Both the position numbers and the translations under genes were made by a program. From the NCBI GenBank assembly GCA_903822375.1, contig CAIJOU010000662.1:1-8727 (forward strand): DNA of 8,727 nucleotides, read 5' to 3'. The stretch is from Candidatus Hydrogenedentota bacterium (lineage in GTDB: Bacteria; Hydrogenedentota; Hydrogenedentia; Hydrogenedentales; CAITNO01). Under the pieces are notes generated by a model that was given only the letters and a program-made list of their open reading frames with translations, searched no databases and had not been told where the DNA came from. The first letter of the stretch is position 1, and each line of letters starts with the position of its first letter. Shown here one piece after another: positions 1-6,013 of this stretch.

Positions 1-491
1 ATAACTGGAAACACACTAAAGGACAAGAGGCTGCTGACAAAAACAATGTAGGAGAGTACTATGACGATGTAGGCGACCCGATTTCTCTCGGTATGACCGG
101 TCTGTTGACGGCATTCCACCTCGCGCGCCAGTCCGGCGAGTGTCGCCTCAAGCTGGTCGGAAGTGCCGACCAGTTCCACCAGGTCAACGTAGTAGCGCGG
201 GAAGAACTTGGGGGACTGGCGCATGGCGCCGGACAGGGACTCTCCGGCCCGCATGTGCTCCGCCAGGCGGTTGAGGTGCATGGATGCCTGATTGTTCGGG
301 CAGTCCGCGGCCGTCCGGGCAAGGCCCTCCACCATGGGCGCGCGGCAGGCCGCCAATTGGCGCAGCAACTCGGTCAGCAAGAGCAGGTCCTTTGTCCTGG
401 CCTTGCGGCGAAGTACAGAGACGCGCCGGATACGCCCGCCACCGGAGGGGGTAGGCGTTCTGTGCACGGCTTCCTGGAACTTTCCTGTCAA
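1..491 (-). CDS. Type II secretion system F-domain protein, third tandem copy (PilC/GspF-like; 3' end outside window)
   Basis: This is the N-terminal 163 codons of a polytopic inner-membrane platform protein of the PilC/GspF family, which in type IV pilus and type II secretion machines links the assembly ATPase to the pseudopilus. The first T2SF domain covers about residues 35-160: LLLLTELLRQLAACRAPMVE (35-54), FFPRYYVDLV (96-105), then a hydrophobic segment (about 139-163) cut by the window edge. It aligns along its length with the gene just upstream; both share PRYYVDLV, so they are paralogs. The usual GExSG turn reads GTSDQ here. No ATG lies in frame. I chose the TTG at 491 because AGGGAG (501-506) lies 9 nt before it and it follows the previous stop by 17 nt. 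GTG at 467 is an alternative. An ATG at 531 opens another frame that would join this one only if the G5 run at 447-451 had one base fewer. Family is clear; start is uncertain. Confidence 0.85.
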   Translation of the reverse strand, partial: MTGKFQEAVHRTPTPSGGGRIRRVSVLRRKARTKDLLLLTELLRQLAACRAPMVEGLARTAADCPNNQASMHLNRLAEHMRAGESLSGAMRQSPKFFPRYYVDLVELVGTSDQLEATLAGLAREVECRQQTGHTERNRVAYIVIVLSYIVFVSSLLSFSVFPV

Positions 492-508
492 ACCTGTCCA
501 CTCCCTGG

Positions 509-1798
509 TTACATACTGCCCATGATTCCATCGACCATGTTCGTCATCAGCACAAAGAACCGGGTGTTGATGGAGGCAATCAGCACGCCGCACCCGATGA
601 CGGCCAGCGGGAACGCAATGTCCAGCGTTACCCGCTGGATGCGCTCCGCGCGCAATTGATATACGTCCGAGAGGCGGGACAGCAGGTCCGGAAGCCGGCC
701 GGTGCGCTCTCCAAATGCGACGGCACTCCGCAGGGAACAGGGAACGCCCCGTCGCTCCCTGTCCAACACCTCGGGAAAGGACAATCCGGTCCGCGTCGCT
801 TCACGCATTCGCAGCAGCGCCCGGCGCGTTGACCGGTCCAGGTCTGAGCCAGCGGCGCTCTCCAGCGCCAGGTCGAGGGGAACGCCCCGGTCCAGCAGTA
901 GGGAGACGACCTTCAGCGCATGGCTCCAGCGGGTAAGAAACATGGCCCTGCGGATTATGGGCAGCCGCTCAAAAAGGAACCGCACCGGTCGCCGCGGAAA
1001 GAGCAGGAGCACCGCCACCAATGCGACCAGGCCCAACCCGCACAAAACAAGGGAGGGCAGGGATATCGGCAGCAGGCCGTCAAAATAGGACGAACTCCGT
1101 GTCATCTGGCCGAAAATGCCATAGAACAACTCGGTAAATACCCTATCCAGGGAAACCACGAAACCGCGCAGGGAGTCCAGGCAACCCATGAGTGTATTCC
1201 AGAAACCGGCCAAAGCTCTGGCGGGACCGCCCATTTCCGCCCCGACATCCGCCAGCACGGGAAATACCTTAATTTGCAGGAAAATGCCGAATGCGAGGGC
1301 GATGCAGAGCACCGTCAGGATGTAGACTGTGCGCCCGCGCAGCATATTGCGCGTCTTTTGGTCCTGCTCCAAGTCACGCGAAAGTTCCAGCAGCGTCTCA
1401 TTCAAGTATCCCGAGTTTTCCGCCGCCGCCACGAGGTCAACATAATATCGCGGGCAGAACGTGGGGAAGCGGCGTAAACCCTCCGCCAAGGTTCCGCCCT
1501 GTTCCAATGCCTCCCCGAGCCTGTACAACTGCCTCGAAACGGCAAGGCTTGGACAGTCCGTTGCGGCGTGCTTGAGCCCCTCGGCCAGAGGGGCCTGGCA
1601 TACGACCAGCTGACGCAGTTGGTCGGTGACAAGGACCAGATTCCGCGCCGTGTTCTTGCGGCGAAAGACACCGGAATACAGTCGGCCCCACCAGGTTCTC
1701 TTGACGCCCGGCGGGTCGGGCAACGGTTCGGCAACCACCACGCCGCGACCGCGGAGCAGGGCACCGAGGTCGATGCGCATCCACTGACGGAGGTTCAT
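509..1798 (-). CDS. Type II secretion system F-domain protein, second tandem copy (PilC/GspF-like)
   Basis: A 429-residue PilC/GspF-family inner-membrane protein, close to the family's usual 400 or so residues. The order is a cytoplasmic N-terminus without the classical N-terminal GspF domain (1-50, with proline-rich PLPDPPG at 26-31), T2SF domain 1 (about 55-150, with FCPRYYVDLV and an AENSGYL turn replacing GExSG), a membrane segment (about 157-180), a long loop, a membrane segment (about 246-267), T2SF domain 2 (about 290-390, with FGERTGRL at 362-369) and a final membrane segment (about 393-418). The ATG at 1798 has an AGGAGG (1803-1808) that overlaps the stop codon of the upstream gene, which suggests translational coupling. 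Charged positions in domain 2 follow the family better than those in domain 1. It presumably works with the flanking paralogs in one pilus-like or secretion complex; the partner ATPase is not in view. Confidence 0.92.
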   Translation of the reverse strand: MNLRQWMRIDLGALLRGRGVVVAEPLPDPPGVKRTWWGRLYSGVFRRKNTARNLVLVTDQLRQLVVCQAPLAEGLKHAATDCPSLAVSRQLYRLGEALEQGGTLAEGLRRFPTFCPRYYVDLVAAAENSGYLNETLLELSRDLEQDQKTRNMLRGRTVYILTVLCIALAFGIFLQIKVFPVLADVGAEMGGPARALAGFWNTLMGCLDSLRGFVVSLDRVFTELFYGIFGQMTRSSSYFDGLLPISLPSLVLCGLGLVALVAVLLLFPRRPVRFLFERLPIIRRAMFLTRWSHALKVVSLLLDRGVPLDLALESAAGSDLDRSTRRALLRMREATRTGLSFPEVLDRERRGVPCSLRSAVAFGERTGRLPDLLSRLSDVYQLRAERIQRVTLDIAFPLAVIGCGVLIASINTRFFVLMTNMVDGIMGSM

Positions 1799-1806
1799 GT
1801 CTCCTC

Positions 1807-3093
1807 CTAGTTCATCATGCCCGCGATGAGCGGACCGTACACGCTGAAGAACATGAGACCGACAAAGAGGCCCAACACCACGGTGGTCATCGGACCGAGC
1901 GCCATGAGCACCCAGCGGCGCTGCCGTTCGGCGTTGTTTTCATAGGTTGCCGCCAGCGTTTGCAGTGTTTCGGCGAGGGTGTGCTGGTTTTCGCCGTTCT
2001 GGGCGAGCCAGCACAGGCTCGCATCAAAGCTTCCGGCGCGAATAAGGGACTCGCCCAGTTCACCGCCGCCCTTGACCTGCTCCATGGCCCGGCGGCCCGC
2101 AGCTTCGACGACGAGATTGCCGGAGGCGGCCCCGGCCAGTTCGAGCGCCTCGGGCAGGGGGGTGCGCGCCTCCACAAGCATACCCAGTGCCCGGCAAAAC
2201 TGCGACATGGCGCCCATGCGGTTCAGCCGTCCAAACAGGGGCATGTGCAGGCGGAAGGCGTCGGCCCAGCGGAACCGAAGTCGACCGGCGGGACGGGGCA
2301 CGCACAGCCAGATGACCGCGGCGAAGGCGATAAGGAAGGCGATGAACACGGCCTGCACATGGTTGTCCACAAAGTGCGACAGGGATACCCAGGCGCCGAA
2401 CAAAACGGCGGCAGGACGGTCGTACTCCAGAAAGCCGTTCATCAGCACTTCGTTGAACACCGGAACGACTTTCACCAGCATGAACATGGCCAGCATGAAC
2501 GCGGCGGCCACGAGCACCAGCGGGTAGGTAATGGTCTCGACGACGCGGTTGCGCGTCTCGGCCATCGCGCGGGAGTAGTCGGTGAGGCAGGACAGCACGC
2601 GCTCGACACTGCCGGAGGCTTCCCCGGCCTGCATCATGGCACGGCACAGCGGCGGAAAGGCCGCGGGCTGGCGATCCAAAGCGTCGGCCAGGGACAGCCC
2701 GGAGGCGACATCGCGCTCCAGGGTTTTCGCAACGCCGCGGCCCTGCCGTCCGCTCATGTACCTGGCCATGGCCGCAATCGACGGGGCCAGCGGCAGCCCG
2801 GCGCGCACCAATCCCAGCAACTGCTCGTTGAGTTCGGCCAACTCACTCCAGCCAAGGGACTGGTTTCGGAGGGAGCCCAGCGTCGGTTTGATGATCGGCG
2901 GGGCGCTTTCCTCCAGGGGCGGGCCGGTTTCCTCCGCAGGCGGGCCGGGTTGGTTCGCCGATTTGCCCACATACACGTCACGCAAGCCTTGTTCTTTGAG
3001 CATGCGCAGTGCATCTGCCGTGTTGTCGGCTTGCACAGTTCCCGAGACGGATTCTCCCGCCCCGTTGACGGCCCTGTAGTCATAATTCGCCAT
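1807..3093 (-). CDS. Type II secretion system F-domain protein, first tandem copy (PilC/GspF-like platform protein)
   Basis: A 428-residue PilC/GspF-type inner-membrane platform protein and the most canonical of the three. Residues 1-44 form the short N-terminal domain typical of the family (YDYRAVNGAGESVSGTVQAD). A proline- and glutamate-rich linker (about 46-70) follows. T2SF domain 1 spans about 86-212, with AGLPL (98-102), QAGEASG (155-161), TYP (189-191) and a membrane helix into VVPVF (209-213). A membrane segment lies at about 247-265. T2SF domain 2 spans about 293-395, with NGENQHTL (366-373) at the GExSG position, and the last membrane helix is about 399-420. The start at 3093 is chosen because GGGGAG (3101-3106) lies 7 nt upstream and the family motif begins right after it. 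Longer readings starting at TTG 3165 begin inside the promoter. It is first in a three-gene operon. Homologs act in type IV pilus or type II secretion; which one applies here cannot be told. Confidence 0.94.
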   Translation of the reverse strand: MANYDYRAVNGAGESVSGTVQADNTADALRMLKEQGLRDVYVGKSANQPGPPAEETGPPLEESAPPIIKPTLGSLRNQSLGWSELAELNEQLLGLVRAGLPLAPSIAAMARYMSGRQGRGVAKTLERDVASGLSLADALDRQPAAFPPLCRAMMQAGEASGSVERVLSCLTDYSRAMAETRNRVVETITYPLVLVAAAFMLAMFMLVKVVPVFNEVLMNGFLEYDRPAAVLFGAWVSLSHFVDNHVQAVFIAFLIAFAAVIWLCVPRPAGRLRFRWADAFRLHMPLFGRLNRMGAMSQFCRALGMLVEARTPLPEALELAGAASGNLVVEAAGRRAMEQVKGGGELGESLIRAGSFDASLCWLAQNGENQHTLAETLQTLAATYENNAERQRRWVLMALGPMTTVVLGLFVGLMFFSVYGPLIAGMMN

Positions 3094-3100
3094 CAGCAGT

Positions 3101-3106
3101 CTCCCC
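3101..3106 (-). promoter_or_regulatory. Ribosome binding site deciding the start of the first T2SF gene
   Basis: GGGGAG on the minus strand ends 7 nt before the ATG at 3093. The in-frame ATG at 3108 and the TTG at 3165 have no purine-rich site at a useful distance. Confidence 0.7.
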
Positions 3107-3136
3107 ATGGGGTCAAAGTACTTCCCGTATGACTTT

Positions 3137-3165
3137 ATGCTAGGACTATCGGTGCGATTTGTCAA
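3137..3165 (-). promoter_or_regulatory. Sigma-70-like promoter of the T2SF triplet
   Basis: On the minus strand, a perfect -35 box TTGACA (3165-3160) is followed by a 17-nt spacer and a -10 box TAGCAT (3142-3137; four of six consensus bases, including the first two and last two). Transcription should begin near 3130, giving a leader of about 37 nt before the ATG at 3093. The TTG of this -35 box is also where the longest open frame of the gene begins, so that longer start can be dismissed. Confidence 0.7.
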
Positions 3166-3188
3166 GTGATTAATGCAGAGGCGGCGAA

Positions 3189-3208
3189 ACAGGGCCGATT
3201 AACCCTGT
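3189..3208. repeat. Inverted repeat ACAGGG-N8-CCCTGT in the divergent intergenic region
   Basis: A perfect 6-bp inverted repeat with an 8-nt AT-containing centre (ccgattaa). It lies 24 bp upstream of the -35 box of the leftward T2SF promoter and about 170 bp before the rightward rhaT-like gene. Its size suits a dimeric regulator operator, but one 6-bp palindrome can occur by chance. Confidence 0.35.
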
Positions 3209-3244
3209 AAACCGCGGTCTCCGGCAAGTAAGTCGCCCAGTGCC

Positions 3245-3280
3245 ATGGACGCCATGGACCTTATGGACGAAATGGACAGG
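3245..3280 (+). repeat. Four-copy 9-bp minisatellite ATGGACnnn
   Basis: ATGGAC occurs at 3245, 3254, 3263 and 3272, exactly 9 bp apart, with variable third triplets (gcc, ctt, gaa, agg). One frame reads MDAMDLMDEMDR and another reads WTPWTLWTKWT, so open frames run through it into the rhaT-like gene, but it lies upstream of that gene's real start and is probably non-coding. The fixed hexamer with a variable trinucleotide is more regular than expected in intergenic DNA. Confidence 0.75.
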
Positions 3281-3317
3281 AATACAGGAACGCTTCCGTT
3301 TTACGGGCCTTCCTTTT

Positions 3318-3340
3318 GGCATGGCATTCTATGCTATGCT
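3318..3340. promoter_or_regulatory. 23-bp imperfect palindrome upstream of rhaT-like gene (candidate operator or leader hairpin)
   Basis: GGCATGGCAT, TCT, ATGCTATGCT: the arms are 10 bp with 8 of 10 positions complementary, and each arm is itself a repeated 5-mer. The two mismatched positions become G-U pairs in a plus-strand transcript, so the RNA could form a continuous 10-bp stem with a UCU loop. The right arm contains two overlapping TATGCT sequences (3330 and 3335) that could act as -10 boxes, although no good -35 box was found upstream. Its position 38-60 bp before the rhaT-like ATG suits an operator over the promoter of the sugar-transport genes. No run of U follows, so it is not a typical terminator. 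Confidence 0.45.
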
Positions 3341-3362
3341 TTGCGTTCCCAAGGACCCACAC

Positions 3363-3368
3363 AAGGAG
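3363..3368 (+). promoter_or_regulatory. Ribosome binding site deciding the rhaT-like start
   Basis: AAGGAG ends 9 nt before the ATG at 3378. The same frame is open back to a GTG at 3240, inside the ATGGAC repeat, but nothing like a ribosome binding site supports that start. Confidence 0.8.
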
Positions 3369-3377
3369 AAACCGAGC

Positions 3378-4514
3378 ATGGGCGCAAATCCGTTTCTGGG
3401 CGTAATTTACCACGCGATCGGCGGCTTCGCCGCAGGCACGTTCTACCTGCCGTACAAAAAAGTGCGCGGGTGGTCCTGGGAAAGCTATTGGCTGGTCGGC
3501 GGTTTTTTCTCCTGGATTCTGGCACCGATATTCTTCGCGCTCATCTTCAACTGGGGTCATCTGGGCGCGATCTACGGCGTGAAGGAAGTGACGCCCGAGG
3601 TGCTGTTCTGGACCTATTTCTTCGGCGTGCTTTGGGGCGTCGGCGGGCTGACCTACGGGCTGACGATGCGCTATCTGGGGCTGTCGCTGGGGATCGCGGT
3701 CACGCTGGGCTTTTGCGCGGCCTTTGGCACCATGATCCCGCCGATCGTGAACACAATGCAGCATGCGGGCGGGGTGCCGGCCATGCTCACGAGTTTCCTG
3801 CCCAAGATGTCGGGCACGGACCTCACGGTGATGCTGAGCAAGCCGTCGGGATTGGTGGTGTTCGCCGGGGTGCTGGTGTGCCTGGGCGGCATCGGCATTT
3901 GCGGGCGCGCGGGGGTGCGGCGCGAGAGCGAGCAGAGCGAGGAGCAGCGGTCGGCGATGAAGGAGGACTTCCACTTCGTCAAGGGCCTGTGGATCGCCAT
4001 TTTCTCAGGCGTCATGAGCGCGTGCATGGCCTATGCCTTTGCGGCGGGCAAGCCGATTGCCGACGCGGCTGTGGCGCTGCACACCAACAAGACCTTCAGC
4101 AACACGCCGGTGCTCATTATCATTTTGCTGGGGGGATTCACCACGAACTTCCTGTGGTGCATGTTCCTCAATTTCAAGAACCGCAGTTTCAAGGACTACG
4201 TGAGCGCGCCGGCAGGCGTGTCGATGGGTGTGAACTACCTTTTCAGCGCGATCGCCGGCGTCACCTGGTATCTCCAGTTCTTCTTCTACGGCATGGGCAC
4301 GACGAAAATGGGGCAGTACGACTTCTCCAGCTGGACGCTGCACATGGCGTTCATCATCGTGTTCGGCAACCTTTGGGGCATTGCGCTGAAGGAATGGTTC
4401 GGCACGAAGCAGAAGACCCAGCTTATCATCGCCACGGGCATCACCGTGCTGGTCCTGTCGACGATTATCGTCGGCTGGGGCAACTATCTTGCCCCACCCA
4501 CACCGGCGAGTTGA
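3378..4514 (+). CDS. rhaT: RhaT-like L-rhamnose/H+ symporter
   Basis: A 378-residue inner-membrane permease of the drug/metabolite transporter superfamily, RhaT family, which imports L-rhamnose (and L-lyxose in E. coli) with protons. It resembles E. coli RhaT, recalled from memory, throughout: HAIGG (12-16), LPYKKVRGWSWE (24-35), GVLWGVGGLTYGLTMRYLG (83-101), GICGRAG (173-179), WYLQFFFY (297-304), QYDFSSWTLHM (313-323) and LKEW (337-340). About ten hydrophobic segments are visible. It is some 30 residues longer than E. coli RhaT; the extra length falls mainly near 125-155 and in a charged loop at 181-196 (RRESEQSEEQ). The start is fixed by AAGGAG and by the N-terminal alignment. A sugar-porter gene follows 29 nt downstream. 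No rhamnose catabolic genes are in the window, so the substrate could be another deoxysugar. Confidence 0.9.
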   Translation: MGANPFLGVIYHAIGGFAAGTFYLPYKKVRGWSWESYWLVGGFFSWILAPIFFALIFNWGHLGAIYGVKEVTPEVLFWTYFFGVLWGVGGLTYGLTMRYLGLSLGIAVTLGFCAAFGTMIPPIVNTMQHAGGVPAMLTSFLPKMSGTDLTVMLSKPSGLVVFAGVLVCLGGIGICGRAGVRRESEQSEEQRSAMKEDFHFVKGLWIAIFSGVMSACMAYAFAAGKPIADAAVALHTNKTFSNTPVLIIILLGGFTTNFLWCMFLNFKNRSFKDYVSAPAGVSMGVNYLFSAIAGVTWYLQFFFYGMGTTKMGQYDFSSWTLHMAFIIVFGNLWGIALKEWFGTKQKTQLIIATGITVLVLSTIIVGWGNYLAPPTPAS

Positions 4515-4543
4515 GAATGGCCTGAGCAGGGAAGGGTTCGAAC

Positions 4544-5965
4544 ATGCTGGCAGGCGCTTCAAGCAGTCCGGCGACGCCGGACAATGTGCAGTACCGGATG
4601 GGGTATGTGTGGACCATCTGCGTGGTGGCCGCGCTGGGCGGGCTGCTTTTCGGCTGGGACTGGGTGGTCATCGGCGGCGCGAAGCCGTTCTTTGAGCGCT
4701 ATTTCGAGCTGAGCAGCGAGGCGGTCAAGGGCTGGGCCAACAGTTGCGCGTTGATCGGCTGCCTGTTCGGCGCACTGCTGGCGGGCGCGCTGAGCGACCG
4801 CTTCGGCCGCAAGCGGCTGCTGATGCTGTCGGCGTGCATGTTTGTGGTGACGTCCATCGGCAACGGGCTGGCCACCAATTTCACCGTGTTCGTCGCCTGG
4901 CGCATGCTGGGTGGTGTCGCCATTGGCCTGGCGTCCAACCTGTCGCCCATGTACATCGCCGAGGTGGCGCCTGCGGCGGTTCGGGGCCGGTTGGTGGCCA
5001 TCAACCAGCTCACCATCGTGATCGGCATCCTGATGGCGCAATACATCAACTGGTTCCTGGTGCGCAATCTGCCGCAGGGCGCGACGGACGAGTTTATCCG
5101 CAGTTCCTGGTTTGGCCAGCAGGGCTGGCGGTGGATGTTCGGGCTGACGGCGCTGCCTTCCATGCTGTTCTTTGCGGGGATGCTGCTGGTCCCCGAAAGT
5201 CCGCGCTGGCTGGCCAAGAACGGCAAGAACGAGCGCGCGCGGGCCATCCTGTCGCGCATCGGCGGCGACGCCTATGCCAAGGACGCGATAGCGGACATTC
5301 AGAGCACGCTGGTAAACGAAGTGGGTACGGTCAATTACCGGGACCTGCTCGATCCGCGGATGCGGAAGATGCTGACGCTGGGCATCGTGCTCGCCGTCTT
5401 GCAGCAGTGGTGCGGCATCAATGTCATCTTCAATTACGCCGAGGAGATATTCAAGGCCGCCGGGTACGACATCTCAAGCGTGCTCAAGAACATCGCCTGG
5501 ACCGGGTCGGTGAACCTCGCTTTCACCTTTGTGGCGCTGGGCCTTGTGGATCGGCGGGGCCGGCGTCCGCTCATGCTCTTTGGCTTTGCGGGGCTGGCGG
5601 TGATTTACGTGATTATGGGCGGGTGCTATTTCACCGGCGTGCAGGGGCTTCCCATGCTGCTGCTGGTGCTGAGCGCGATCGCCTGCTATTCCATGTCGCT
5701 GGCACCCGTAACCTGGGTGGTCATCTCGGAGATCTTCCCCAACCGCATCCGCGGCGCGGCGATGGCCGTGGCGGTGGCGGCACTTTGGGTCGCGTGTTTC
5801 ATCCTCACCTATACGTTCCCCATCCTGAATGCGACACTGGGCGCGGCGGGGACCTTCCTGCTCTACGCCGCTGTCTGCCTATTCGGGCTGGTGTACGTTT
5901 TCTTCAAGCTGCCCGAGACCAAGGGCAAGACGCTGGAAGAAATCGAACGCGAATTGGTGGACTGA
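4544..5965 (+). CDS. Sugar-porter family MFS transporter (XylE/GLUT-like sugar/H+ symporter)
   Basis: A 473-residue, 12-helix major facilitator of the sugar porter family. Signatures in order: FGWDWVVIGGA (36-46), DRFGRKR (85-91), RMLGGVAIGLAS (120-131), PMYIAEVAPA with RGRL (135-150), PESPRWL (217-223), QQWCGIN (287-293), DRRGRRP (336-342), WVVISEIFPNRIRG (391-404) and PETKGKTLEE (457-466). Compared with E. coli XylE from memory, the proton-coupling Asp (D39) and its Arg partner (R120) are kept, as are sugar-contacting Q155, Q287, Q288, N293, N324, W391 and W415. XylE Gln415 corresponds to Leu414, and the first Tyr of the YY pair in helix 7 is Asn297. Proton-driven monosaccharide import is therefore likely, but the substrate may differ from xylose. 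The ATG at 4544 follows GGAAGGG by 7 nt. It is probably cotranscribed with the RhaT-like gene. Residues 173-195 carry an insert between helices 5 and 6. Confidence 0.93.
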   Translation: MLAGASSSPATPDNVQYRMGYVWTICVVAALGGLLFGWDWVVIGGAKPFFERYFELSSEAVKGWANSCALIGCLFGALLAGALSDRFGRKRLLMLSACMFVVTSIGNGLATNFTVFVAWRMLGGVAIGLASNLSPMYIAEVAPAAVRGRLVAINQLTIVIGILMAQYINWFLVRNLPQGATDEFIRSSWFGQQGWRWMFGLTALPSMLFFAGMLLVPESPRWLAKNGKNERARAILSRIGGDAYAKDAIADIQSTLVNEVGTVNYRDLLDPRMRKMLTLGIVLAVLQQWCGINVIFNYAEEIFKAAGYDISSVLKNIAWTGSVNLAFTFVALGLVDRRGRRPLMLFGFAGLAVIYVIMGGCYFTGVQGLPMLLLVLSAIACYSMSLAPVTWVVISEIFPNRIRGAAMAVAVAALWVACFILTYTFPILNATLGAAGTFLLYAAVCLFGLVYVFFKLPETKGKTLEEIERELVD

Positions 5966-6013
5966 CCGAGCCGCCCGTTTTCAGGACGTGGAAGCGGGGG
6001 AGGGATGCACGCC

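Noticed and set aside
184..531. 115-codon minus-strand frame starting at ATG 531
   Set aside because: Beyond the first part it is out of frame with the T2SF domain and composed of Pro/Gly/Arg-rich shadow sequence. It was kept only as a possible N-terminus if a frameshift exists.
1960..3132. 390-codon plus-strand open frame over the first T2SF gene
   Set aside because: His/Gln/Gly-rich translation without domain signal, directly antisense to a clear T2SF gene.
3094..3165. 24-residue N-terminal extension of the first T2SF gene from TTG 3165
   Set aside because: It coincides with the -35 and -10 boxes and lacks a ribosome binding site.
3240..3377. N-terminal extension of the rhaT-like protein (WTPWTLWTKWT region) from GTG 3240
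   Set aside because: It is encoded by the minisatellite and leader. AAGGAG before ATG 3378 and the homologous RhaT N-terminus fix the start downstream.
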